A stretch of 64,000 nt of DNA. Source: Pontederia crassipes. Lineage: Eukaryota; Streptophyta; Magnoliopsida; Commelinales; Pontederiaceae. The position numbers were made by a program, and so were the translations under genes. Shown here one piece after another: positions 48,245 to 60,609 of the stretch. The notes under the pieces were generated by a model. That model had not been told where the DNA came from, did no database searches, and worked only from the letters and a program-made list of their open reading frames with translations. The DNA is taken from contig CM060189.1 in NCBI GenBank assembly GCA_030549335.1, forward strand, positions 27,427,001 through 27,491,000, in the 5' to 3' direction. The first letter of the stretch is position 1. Each line of letters starts with the position of its first letter.

Positions 48245-48625
48245 CACCCATGAACCTCATAATTCGATCAGATTCGAATTAACTTGGGTTTGGTGGTAAT
48301 AAGGTCAAATTCGATCCAACTTGATAGGTCAGATCTTCGAGTCGATATGAAGATTTGATTTTTTTTAAAATTTTTTTAGTTTTTAACTTATATTTTATAT
48401 AAAAAAATAAAAACATTGCAATAAAACATTTTAAATATGTAAAATAATATTTAAATATGTAACCAATTATTTTATGCTTTTTAAGTAAGTATTATATAAT
48501 ATTTTTATATTAAATAATAGAATAATAAGAAAAAATTTAAAATAAAAAGAAAATATGATGATCGGATAACATGACCACATGACTCAATCCAATACGATTC
48601 GAACAGGTCCAACCCTTCAAAGAAG
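48245..48625 (+). repeat. Dispersed repeat, copy B
   Basis: Partner of 25495-25805, in the same orientation; see that entry for the shared blocks. It is longer by several A/T insertions. Confidence 0.65.
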
Positions 48626-49360
48626 GTGATCCGACCTGACTTGATCAAAATCGGATGGGTCAAATCGGGTTCGGGGTCGGATGAAGTTATCTGACTACTA
48701 TAAAAATATAGTGAAGTTAGGAGTTAGATTTAAGGTGTTTCTTTAATGTTATATATTTTTTCTCTTTTTCTTGTAGTTGTAAGTTTTCTTTATACCATGT
48801 TATATAATTGGAGTATCCATAATTTGCTGAACAATCCATTAAATAGCAAAAAATCGGAGTGGGGCTCGGTTTTTACAGGGACAAAAACTGGAGGCATAAC
48901 CATGCCAAGGAGAAGCACAAGTTCCATATTTTTTCTTGCCACATTACACTTTCTGCAATGCCCCAAACCAAAGAAAAAATTTGAACGCCAATATCTTTTA
49001 ATTGTGCATGTTGCACTGGAAATCAAGGGGTGATCTGATCACCTCTCAAGCGAATGACCTTAACTTGATCATTTAAGTTTTGAACAGATACTAAAACATG
49101 TATCCACATCCGACTAATTTTGAGGGCAAAATTTATAACAGTTAGCGAGTATGATAATATTGAACAAATTATGAAGTCAGATACTCGGGAAGAGGTCTTT
49201 CATACAAGAGAACCAGTGATTAATCTAAACTCATATATTAGCTTCAGATGAGACCTGCCAGGACAATATTACTTGAAGCTTTACACAATCTCCTTCATCA
49301 GGACTATACATATTGTTTTCATGAAATATAAATTGTAAACTAAGAGCAAAATATAATCAA

Positions 49361-49791
49361 GGATGGTTACTGTAGCTGACCCAAACAATTTGTAATGCAC
49401 TGAGCCTGACACTACTATTTTATCAGGCCCAGCACTCAACGGAACACAAGCACTGATTGGACGTATCAGTCGCTGCAATGAGAGATTAAACAAGCATACT
49501 TTCATTCTACTTATTTCAGACTAATATTTCAGAAAATGGAGACATGTCCACAGAGAGAGAGAGAGAGAGAGGTCCTTCCTCTTGCTCCACTCCTTGGCCG
49601 CCTTGTCTTTCTAGGAAAATTACAGTAGCTAGGAAACTTTCCATCTCATTCTCATTCCTGATATATATGATCAGGCAGGCCAACATAGCAAAAGAAGTTT
49701 ACTTTCATGGCCCTAAACAATTGTACTACACTGAGCCAGCACTGTTCTTCCTTTATCAGGCCCAGCAAGCACAGAAGCCGTTCACTGATTG
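49361..49791 (+). repeat. Pair of diverged direct repeats
   Basis: 49361-49460 and 49690-49791 share 'aaacaatttgta', 'cactgagcc', 'tttatcaggcccagca' and cactgattg in the same order, about 330 bases apart, at roughly 70 percent identity by eye. Neither copy has a clear open frame. Confidence 0.6.
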
Positions 49792-50673
49792 CATTATGCT
49801 TATTTCAATCGTTTTTCTTCTCTGTGCTAGACTTTTTGCTTCTCTCTCTTGATGAAGATGAGAACTCTGAAGTCGTCGAACTAAACTAACATAGAAAATT
49901 GACAAAACTATCAAAAGAAAGAAATTCCTCAATATATACTCTCGCCTTTTTTTTTCTTCTTCTCTGATTTCTGTGTAAATTAAACTGCACGACTGAAATA
50001 TCTGTGTTGTGGCATCTGAAACAGTTCAAGCCCACTTTTTATCAACTACTTGTTTAGGAATACATTTCACATCTATCTACATGGGAAGATAAGACTATAC
50101 CAATGGCATGGGCCTTAATGCATGCCATGACAACCATTAATCAGCATCGTCAGAATATTATAATTGAGTCCACAGAGGTGATCGATGCTGCTTCATGATG
50201 AATTTGACGACAAAAATATTGGAAGCAAGATAGAGAAAGGCAAGAGGACAGATGAAGGTTTGAATGCTTTCAATTCATACTTCTTATTTCATTTTTGTGA
50301 ATATTATTTAGGAAAAGGAAAAAAAAGAAATACGTGTATTACAGAAGGAGTATCAAAATGCGATGTGTACGTGTCTTTGAATAGCAGAATAAGAACGGTG
50401 TCCTACATTATATGCTCTTTGACCTCATTATATATGTTTAAAAGCTGTCTGAATTATAAAATACTCTTTAGATTGGGTGGAGGCCACCTAGTAATGTTGG
50501 ATAATTATAGCTTTGCTGCTTGGTTAAAGATTCAAAGGTGACAAATCTTAACCTGTGTTCATCTTAAATTCTCTATCATAAACAGAGTCGCCTTATACGG
50601 CGGCGCCAAGTATATTTTGACCGAATAAAATGCCTTCCTTTCGATCACAGGATATAGTTAAATCTTATCACCG

Positions 50674-50675
<2 letters not shown>

Positions 50676-50706
<31 letters not shown>
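50676..50706. repeat. (TA)n microsatellite
   Basis: About 15 TA units. Confidence 0.95.
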
Positions 50707-50708
<2 letters not shown>

Positions 50709-51885
50709 CAGGTCATGCACTCATCTCAACTTGACCCATCTTTTGTTAACGAGGAATCCTCCAGGAACATAAGGCTGATGCCCTGTACGACTTGGCTTCC
50801 TCTTCCTCTCTCTCTCCTCTATTTCTTTCTTGGAGCTGATGCTTGGACTGTGCATTGCAAAATTAATGAATGGATGGTCAATTCAATGAACAAGCGTCTG
50901 AACTTCGAAAAGTTCATCCCCTGAAAAAGAGGTTTATCTAGTAATTCAATCTCCTAAACTGGATTAGGGGAAGCTTCTGAATACTAAATTTACACCGGAA
51001 AAAGAAAGTTAAAAGAATAAAACCATACAGTAGTGACAAAGTAAAGCATTATTATTAACTGCTATCCACCTATATCCGAATCACGGGGTGTTACCTGTGA
51101 ACTGTCCCCTGCATCATATCCAAGGATGAATCACAAGGAGGTCGCACTCATCTGAAGTTTTCTTTGTCCCACTCAAAATAATCCAAATAGAGATCAGTGG
51201 TTGTTGATCTTTTTTTTCTTTTTTCTGAAAGACGTCCAGAACAGCAGCACAGGAACTGGGTGTTTACTGTTGACTACGGAGGATTATTACAGTTCGGCGT
51301 CTTCTTTAATTCACCGAGTGTGTGCACAGCTTTTGATCCCTCGAGTGGTCGCCTTGCGTACCAACAGCATCATGCAAAGAAACAGCTCCTGGGGATGAGG
51401 TCACACAAATCAGACAAACGCCATTCAGAAATTAAAGTGATCGCTGCAGAAATGGAGCCCAGGGCCATGCTCAATAATATAGGAAGTCACATGACCCCTG
51501 ACAGAATAATCATTCTAGGCAACCGGCACCCCCCAACCCCACCCCAACCCCCAATCCCAGAATGAAATCAATTGCTCATGCACACAGAGTAGGGAGTCCG
51601 AACCTTAATAAAGGAATTTATATATAATTTCTTACTTCATGTAATCTGCAAATTTCTCTTGCGAGAATAAGTACAACTCTCTCTCTCTCTCTCACTATTT
51701 CTGCTCAAAATTCCTATATGGGGCTCTCATGCTTTGAGATATGATGCTATGATAAACAATCAGAAACAGAGCTGCTTATTTATTTCTGCTCTTCTGTTCA
51801 CCATGCAGAGTCTACACATTGAGTTCTTTTGAGGCATCAATGTGCATCATGAAGTGTGCTGATAAGTCACAAATGGCTGATTGCA

Positions 51886-54705
51886 TCAGAGCTTGGTAAC
51901 AAGGTCCGAAGAATCAGCAGCACTTTCTAAGTCATCACTGGTCATCTTTCCAAAGGCAACTGTGTCTGAAGAAAAACCCTTAAAACTGCTGCTCTCTTCA
52001 CTGCAGTTATGAGTTCTTGATTTTCTGTGCCCAAGGAAACTGTCCATGTCGCTCTCCTCCTCGGACTTGGTTTTGACCACCACCAATTTAGCAATATCAC
52101 TCCGACAAAAGGGGCATACCGGAGCTAATGAGACTGCTGTTGCAAGGCTGGGCTTGGTGTGACAGCACAGGGCCAATGTACAGTGAGCACACATCTGGTG
52201 CCCACAATCTTGAACCTCAAGAGTGCAGGCTTGTTCAAAGCAGATGCAACACAGTTCAGCATCACTCACCTATTACACAATGAAAGAAGATGCAGATTAA
52301 TTTAGACCACATAGACATTTTTTACTCATCATCTAAATAGAGCATCACTTTCAGAGCTTAGTGTATAACGTGTTTTCATTATGGAACAAAGATATTTGTT
52401 CAAGACTAGTAACACTAACTTAAACCATAGAACAGTCAAATGTCCTACGTAGTTGTAGCAAGAATCTAACAAGTGTTCAAAGGCAAGTTGCAAAGAAGTG
52501 GCTAAGCATATTTGCGCAATCGAATTATCCTTGGGATCAAAACATCAGTACATCTAACCAAACTCGTACTTATGTGGGAATTTATTCTGAACGCAAACTC
52601 ATCTCCTTGTTTCAAGGATTAAATTTATTATTTCAACTACAATAAATTAAGCTCTGGACCAGAAGGCATCAAGCATAATGGTGGTTAGAATTGCACAACA
52701 AAAATCTACAACTAAGGATCTTAATCCAGTCAATAATAAAACTGAGAATACTCATAGTTTAATCAACTACAACACCAAAAGAGAATAAGATATTAATAGG
52801 ATAGATTATTCCCTCTCAAAAATAGGATAGATCATTATTCTGGACATCATTGCCTAATCTGAAGTTTGAAGTTCAAGCAATAATTGGAGTACCTCAGAAG
52901 TATCATCATGCATTCCAAAATCAGAATGGACAAGAGGTGGCAACAAATGTGTTTTCCCTTTCAATAATTTCCTCTCCCTTTCCCTATTAGCTTCCACGAG
53001 GGCTGCTTCTAGGAGGGCCTTTGCGTCTGGATTGAGTTCACTAATAAATTTCAATGGAGAAGGCCAAACCAGGGGTTCTGCTGATGTTGGGTTGAGTAGA
53101 GCTGCACACTCCCTGTGTCTTCTCTTAAGTGCAACAGAATAGGGGATTCTCCTGTCATTGCAGGCAGAGTACATTTATAACTTAATTTATACAGTATATA
53201 TCGTTGCATATCTTGCATAGTTATGGAAAATCTTAGAAATTTTCCGAAAGTAAGTATGATAACAAACATTTATCCAAAAGATGGACTTCCTACAACAACC
53301 AAACACACTTTAAGGATGTCATCCTTCATATACTGCCATTGTAACAATTTTAAAGCATAAAATAGTCGAGCCAGAGAGTTAGGACCACTCGACATGACAG
53401 TAAGTTATATAGAGTAATTTGAATGCATTCAATAAAACTCCCCAATAGGAACAAGACATGTAAATGTGGTAGAAATTGAGGGGATCAAGCAATTGCTTGT
53501 GAGTCATATGGCTTACCCAGATGCATCTATATGCTTACGATCTCCCCCCCAAGAAAGCAATTCACGAACACAATCCAGGCTTCCTGCGCGGGCAGCCAAG
53601 TGAAGGGGAGTGCTTCCCGGATAACTGTCAGTCAAGCTCTCCTAATTAGTGTAAAGGAAAGCAACAACTGCTTCCTCTAAACTTCTACATACAGATTGCT
53701 TGTGAGAAGGTTTTAGACTAACCTGTATCCGCATGTCAAAGAATTGACAAGAGCCCCGCTGTCTAACAGAACATGGACGCACTCAGCTTGCCCTTGCCTT
53801 GCCGCAAGGTGCAGGGGCATTGAGCCATTGTCATCTCTAACATTCACAAATCGTGCAAATCCCCTGCAGCGCATTCCTAGTTTTAGATCAGGACGGGGAG
53901 ACCACACGACAAACAGCTGATGTATCGATCAACTATAAGAGGCCCATTTTACCATGAATCTGCGACAGTATTGGAACGGGCAGCCGATAGAATCGCCAGC
54001 AGGCAGTCCTTGTGGCCGTAATAAGCAGCGTAGTGCAGGCAAGTCCTCCCATTAACCGAATCGAACACCAAAATCTGGCACAAACGACGCCTGAAAGAGT
54101 TATCGCAAAGGAAGAAAAAAAAAAGATCAAATATGACGCAAGAACACCAACATGGCATACATTTGCGCCTGCTTGGAGGAGCTTTTCCACGCACAAAGTG
54201 TTCCCATGCATTGCAGCCAGCATCAACGGAGTCTTTAACCAGAAAAAATCCAATATAAATCTCGCCTTTGCTTAATTAGGCACATTAAAAAATTGCTAGG
54301 ACAAACAAAACCGCGCGCAAATGAGCTAACTTTGTATGAGTTCCTTACTTGCTTGTGCCTGTTGAACAGATCGCAATGTTCAGATCGATCAAGAAGCATG
54401 GACAGAACCTGTGAACAAATCCAACGCCGGGGAATCCCATCATAAATCAACAATAACGGAGCGAAAATGGAGGCAAATGCGAACTGAAAAACCAAGCTGG
54501 CGGAGGAGAGGCGAATACATACCTCGAGCCTCCCGTTGGCGGCGGCGACATGGAGGAGCGAGAGGCGATGGTATAAAGTTGTCCGATGGAGAAGTTCGAC
54601 GTCAGCGCGCAACAGAGACTCTACCACTCGCACGTCCCCGGCGGCCGCAGCCTGGAAGAGATCGTGCGCGGATCCCGCGAGTCCACAGCTCGGAGCTTGA
54701 CCCAT
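51886..54705 (-). CDS. XBAT31: Ankyrin-repeat RING E3 ubiquitin ligase, XB3/XBAT31 type
   Basis: Eight exons on the minus strand: 54705-54523, 54408-54349, 54232-54161, 54074-53953, 53863-53723, 53624-53517, 53151-52893 and 52269-51886. All sites are GT-AG and the phases close to 442 codons plus stop. It starts MGQAPSC: Gly2 and Ser6 fit N-myristoylation and Cys7 palmitoylation, hence plasma-membrane attachment. Ankyrin repeats fill about residues 46-285 (RLSLLHVAAANGRLE, TPLMLAAMHGNT, RTCLHYAAYYGHKDC, MPLHLAARQGQAEC, TPLHLAARAGSLDC). The XB3 linker WPSPLKFISELNPDAK follows. A C3HC4 RING begins at residue 322 (CCICF, CGHQMCAHCTLALCC, CPFCRSDI). The Ser-rich tail (ESSSFKGFS) matches XBAT31 better than XBAT32. 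In rice XB3 is a substrate and partner of the XA21 immune receptor; XBAT ligases act in ethylene, auxin and stress responses. The partner of this protein is not known from sequence. It looks intact. Confidence 0.95.
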
Positions 54706-57051
54706 CTCCCTCGCGCGCCTCTCCGCCGGAACACCGACGGCCGCTGGAGGTCTGGGAGCAGGCGAGAGCTCTAAAAAGGGAGGGAGGGAGAACTGTGCGC
54801 GACAGGGGCCTTTATGGCATTCCCTTCAAATTTGAGGGGGCTTTATGCAAAAATTAAAAAAACATTTGGGAGCAGACATTTTTTCGCTTCTTTATCACCG
54901 ATAATTATAATTTAAAAGTTTTTTAATGATATATTATTATAGGACAAAAACAATAAATTTATTATTTATTGCAAAGATTTCTAATATTTCTAAATCTATA
55001 AAGTAAAAAAATAAAAAAATATTTTTTTTATAAAGTTAGAAGTATAATAAGGAAGGATGCTAAATAAGGAAAATATAATCAGGTATGAAAAGAGTTCCAC
55101 ACTAAAAATATGCACCTTTTATTAATACTATATATATAATCTACTATTCAAAGGCTTATTTAGATAGTGCTCGATAAAATATTATTATGTTTCATTGCAC
55201 AATAATATTAAGAAGTGAACGACTTAGATTGGTATTATTAATATCTAAATTAGTATTGTTTTAATTAATCTATATCATCTCATATCACATGATTGTGAAG
55301 TGACAAATTAGATTTAAGAAAATATTTTATGTATGCATACTTTTAGAAATACTTAAACGAGGATAAAATATTACTTGCAACCTCACGTGCCTCTCCATGC
55401 TGCCTCACAATTGTGGAGGAAGCCATCGAGTTGGCTTCTTGGTAAAGTTTGATGGCTTTTCTTTCCTTTTTTTTTTTTAATTACCATTGCTGTTGTTTTC
55501 TCATAATAATTCCAACTTTGGATTTATGTAAGATATCATAATCTAAGTTGGATGGTGGCTCGTGCGCTCAATACATGTACAATTTGCAAATGGAATTCCA
55601 ACCCTTCTAGATATCTTTTTTTTCACGTAATGTTAGCATTCTCTTATTATTTTAAGTAAAGTATATAAATGTAACAACAAAGGGAATAAAACCACTTTTT
55701 AAAATCTTAAAATTATTGAATGAATTTGATGCTCTTAATAGATCTTGAATTATCACATGTGATGATTTTCAAGTGAACCAAAATATGTTTTCTACAAAAA
55801 AAAAAAAGAGTTGTGTAGCGAGCAAAACTAAAACATATTAATCCATACATAAATAAAGATTTAATATTTGTAATATAAACGACTAAAAATTAATATAATT
55901 ATACTTACGACGTTGGGTATGCGATTCCTGTTAATTTGACGAGTTTACAAATTACAAATTAAGATGAAGATTCTCTGCCAAGTTTTACATATTATACAAC
56001 CAATAGCATGTTCAGATGAAGCTAAATTATACCCCTTTTTTGTGAAAAGTTAAAGGGATTTGACAAAACATGGCCATGGTTGACTGGTTAACTAAGCGAA
56101 GATCTCGATTTGCTTAGTGATAGCTGAATGCTTGAAATCAGAAACACAGGAAATCCTATCTCACACACTAATACTTTCGAGATCCAAACCTGAAACCTCA
56201 ACATGTGCCTGGTTTTGGATTGGCTGCAAAGAAAAAAAAACAATTCATGAACAGCTACTGGGTAATCATGCATCCATGAAAGTGGATTTAATTGCTAGAT
56301 TTATAATTATGTGGATACGGCATGCAAAGTTACAGAAATCATAAACAATATGATAACACTTTCAGAGTGGACAGCAGACAAGGAAGTGGTCTTTTTTTTC
56401 AGGCACTGCAGTCAATTTGCAGAGATCTCGACATGATCGAAGTCCCACTTCTAAAGCCACAAACAATGCACACACACTTCCTTCCCCTCCCCTTTTGAGG
56501 TTTCCATCTCCCATTCCATGTATCATCTGACAGTTATTACAGGAAATTGGCGTGAAGTTTCATATGAATATATGATAGATTCCATCTTTTTATAATTATG
56601 AATTCTGTATTTTCCTTTTTTTTATGTTGTCTTTCGTGGATTCTACCTAATATTCAGGCAAAATTTTGACCTAGCCTCATTCTGATGGGGAATTGACATT
56701 TTTATAATTGATGAGTTCATCCAGATTTTAACTAAAAAACATAACATTAGTTATCATAAATTTAAAAGTTTAGTGCAATTAATATTATAATATGCGAAAC
56801 TGTAATGATAACTAGTAATAGTTAAATATTAATGCAAAGTGTTGTTTACTACTATGATTAACAGTTAATATTCACTTAAAATATGATGATTGATAGTTTA
56901 TTAATACTGATGATACTATAATAAATTTATGATCTAATGATACATGATTCTGCTCATCAAACTTTAAATTCATTATTAAAAGTTTCCATATTTAAATAAA
57001 TCATGTATACATACCAGCACTTATATGATAATATATTTGCACATTTAATGA
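54706..57051. other. Promoter side of the E3 ligase gene, then AT-rich intergenic DNA
   Basis: 54706-54860 is GC-rich and probably the 5' UTR and core promoter. Further on it is AT-rich with short poly-T and poly-A runs; no gene seen. Confidence 0.55.
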
Positions 57052-57056
57052 CTATA

Positions 57057-59362
57057 TGTAACGACAAAAGGCCCACAGGCTATGTACATCACACAACACT
57101 TTTATGATAATAAGACTCACGTAATATTATAGTACTGTAAAAGATAAAAGATAATTTGAATCATTGATCCGATCATCTCTAGTGCAATCACGTCATGAGG
57201 TCACTATCGTCGAGCTTAGTCTTCCTCACCTACACATATTCATAAGATACAAGGGATTTCTTCTGCTAAAATATGTGAGTCCCATGTATACAAGGGTGGA
57301 CTCACGTGTATGGTTCCCCCCTATTTGAAAAATTAATTAGACATATACAAGTTTTAGGATTAAAAATTATAACTGATATTTTCTATGAGACAATATGGCA
57401 TCGAATTTATTTTGTTATAATAGTTCCATACTGTTGCAACACTCAATAGATTGCAAGCATAATTAAAGATTATGCATGCTATGATCGTTACCTCATGCAC
57501 TCGATATTATATATCATACATCATGGCAATATTAGATTTAGCATTTCTTATTAACTTTAAAAGCACATTATAAACTTGTCATTATTTATATTAGACACTT
57601 GAAACATCACACATCTCATGACAATAGACATACATTCATTTGCATACTTTACAATATATAAATATTGACATCTTTATCTTTATATTCAAGCTATTACATC
57701 TTAGTCACATCATATACCTTGTTTTCATTTTTCATCTTATAAGATAATTTATTATCTTGTTTGATTAATAAATCATGGAAACACATCAAACGACAAATTA
57801 GGTCATCCTTTTACCCAACATTGAACTCAACACAATAAGTGAAACATTATCTCGTATAACTTGACACTATGTAGTGATATGTATCATCTCATTCGGTACT
57901 ATGCAATGCAACACCATCAATCGATCTTTAGTTACATACATCAACATTCAAATATGTGAAAAATCTTATATTACTAATCACAACTCTCCATACTATTTGT
58001 ACTTATGTGAGAACATTATATTAGTCAATTATCCAAAATAATCATAATCATTTCATAATTGAATAAAAATTAATAATTAACAATTAAGTTGGGACATAAG
58101 CAAAACATTTAAGAAGTCTTTTACTATTTATAACGAGCACAAAATGTCTGTTACGATCTACTAATTTGCGTTATGGTTCAATCGAAAGTGCGATGGTCCG
58201 ACTATAGGGAACTAACAAAGGGTTACTTCGGAGAACTCCTCGCTACAGTCCATCATGGTACATTATAACTTGTCTAATTGCACTAGAGTTTGCTCGTAGA
58301 GAACTTCCTAAGAGATAAAATTTGAAATTGGTATTTCATGGCATGCAATCATGTTTCCACGATCATGATATGATTTTAACGGGTTGTGACTTTCTTATCA
58401 TGGCCCTAGAGGTGAATAATTCTCTATAGTATGAAAATCACTGCTTGTGACCTCTTAGTCATTACCCCATGAAATGACCCTCCGAATTTATAACTTTAAA
58501 ATTATGGGCATTGGCTTAATTGACACGACTCGTAGCTAGTGACCGATTGTGATCTATGAAAGGACTTTTCAAGCTCATAACTTTCGGGGTTGCCACATGT
58601 TTGAAGCCCCATTTTCACCATCATGCTCCAAGACACATGAATTTGAGTCATGCCTTGGGAAACACACCCATAACCACTTGGTTATGATGGGTTCACTTTG
58701 GTAGCACATTTCACGGCTATGACCCAATGTCACAAGTCATAAAATTGGCAGCTTGTTCCCAAATTGTTCTATTACATTTTATTTTTCTTTTCATCTCTAT
58801 CAATTATTATAACATTCTAACTAGTTCTAGATATTACAAAACATAATTTCCCAAGTATTTGAAAAAAAATCTAAATTTTAAATCATTCAATAACATTCAA
58901 TCAACATAGAACAAAGTTAGGTAATCAAATATCATGAAGTAAATCAAGGAGTTACTACATTCTATAATTCCTAATACAACAATCCATAATCTCAAATGAA
59001 AGAACAATGATTGTCCTTAACACATAAACCTAATCACAATACAAATATCAATGAAGAATTATTGCTTAGATTCACTCAAACATGCATTTTAAGATTTATA
59101 GATAAACTCACTTCCTTAACTTTTTCCTCTCTTCTCTTTTTTCTCCTTTAATTCTCCTTGATGCTTCAACCCCTTCATCTTATTGCTATTTTTCCTCTCT
59201 TTGGGTGACTTGGGTGGCGGTAGAAAATTTAGAAAAAAAAAAGACTAGGGTTTAGGGTAATTTGGGTATTTATAATTTATGGTCTTTAATTGATTAAGTT
59301 GGGTTTTATGTTGATGGACTCAAATGAATCAAATGGGTCCTATAAGAAAATTAGATGTTACA
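57057..59362 (-). mobile_element. Solo LTR, probably Ty3/gypsy class
   Basis: Read on the minus strand it starts TGTAACATCTAATTTTC and ends GTCGTTACA (TG...CA). A perfect 5-bp duplication ctata lies at 57052-57056 and 59363-59367. It is 2306 bases long, close to the other solo LTR (2322), with the same TGTAACAYCT start, but the bodies are not obviously alike by eye, so it may be a different family of the same lineage. There is no internal region beside it. Confidence 0.82.
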
Positions 59363-59367
59363 CTATA

Positions 59368-59861
59368 ATTATATGCACTCAATTATTGTGATTTAAAATA
59401 ATTGTTAATTATTTTCCTTTTATTTTTTTTAGTTCCTTTTCATTCTCACACCCTTACTATTTTCTTGTTTCTATTTCTTCTTCACCTTAATTTTTTATTT
59501 CCATTTTCTCTCATTATTTGATAGGTTTAATTTTCTTGTTCTTTAATTTGGAGTGAAATTAATTTTTAACTTCCCTAGTTAACATATTATTTTGTTTGTG
59601 AGAATTTCAATTTGGTTCCAATAAAATTTGCATAATTGATTATATGTTTGATGAAAATGCACATGTTTTCAAATTTATTCTCTAGCTTTCTTTTCTATCT
59701 TCATGTGATAGAAAATAATGTTAATGTACTTTCAAAGTTGTTAGTAAATTACTTTATCAAACAAATTTATATGACAAATAATTAATTTTTATCATTTAAG
59801 TGTGTCGTTTACCTTGAATTATTTATCAATGAATTTGTGACACATTAATTTTTTATGTATA
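59368..59861. other. AT-rich spacer; no gene seen
   Basis: T-rich sequence between the solo LTR and the next transposon; nothing recognisable. Confidence 0.6.
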
Positions 59862-59869
59862 CATTTCAT

Positions 59870-60601
59870 CAAGGTTGTCAAGATCGCTTTTCGAAGTAAG
59901 ATCGGAAGAGGTCTAAAGGATCGAGAATCGTAAGATCCTACATAACATCATAAGATTCTACTTTATGAATAAAAAATATTTTTTAAAGATATAATAATAT
60001 TAATAATAATAATAGTAGCAATAATAATCATTATTTAATATTTTACTCTCAATATCTATATTATACTTAATTTGTAACTTTCATGGACTACATAACAATA
60101 TAAAAAATTAGAAGTTAAGATAAACTAATTATGATAATTAACAATGATAAATCAGTTTTTTCATTTGAATATAAATAAATAAATAAATATTTTTTTTCTA
60201 AATATCATTCTTTACATAAGTTTATTAATTATAATAGACCACTCATAAAAAATGAATGGAGAAATTAAGAGGGAGAGAATGGAGAGGAATTTAACCTAAT
60301 GCCTTGCTAATTTTTATTCTTAATATTCTAATTTATTTTTAAAAAATAAATTTAAATAGATAAAATGATAGTCAGAGAAAGTTACCTCCTTTGTTACCAA
60401 TTTTTAACTTTTAATATTCTATTTTGTAGTTTTTCTCAATAAAAAATTAATTAAAAAATAAAAAATAAAATCACAGGATAGGTAGGATCTACCGATCGAT
60501 CCTTATACGATCTTACATTTCTGATTCCCAAACTGAGATCAGGATCGCTTGCCCACTATTGGATCGTAGGATCTTACGATCTTACGATCCCGACAACCTT
60601 G
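59870..60601. mobile_element. hAT-like non-autonomous element (CAAGGTTGTC ends)
   Basis: The left end caaggttgtcaagatcg and right end, reverse-complemented, caaggttgtcgggatcg form a 17-base inverted repeat with two differences. The flanking 8-mers catttcat (59862-59869) and cctttcat (60602-60609) agree at seven of eight. Subterminal gatcgtaagatc motifs recur in both orientations. The interior is AT-rich with no coding capacity. The family assignment rests on duplication length. Confidence 0.75.
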
Positions 60602-60609
60602 CCTTTCAT

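Larger units (their letters stand above)
47011..51885. other. Intergenic DNA between two divergently placed gene ends; no gene seen
   Basis: 47011-47160 is the probable 5' UTR and promoter of the reductase. 47200-47770 is extremely AT-rich with a possible MITE end (ttaaacacaaccc). It also holds dispersed repeat copy B (48245-48625), a diverged duplication (49361-49460 and 49690-49791) and a TA run (50676-50706). Open frames up to 122 codons match nothing recognised. The last few hundred bases are the 3' UTR of the E3 ligase gene. Confidence 0.5.

Noticed and set aside
51197-51565. 122-codon plus-strand open frame
   Set aside because: No recognisable domain; lies in the 3' flank of the E3 ligase gene.
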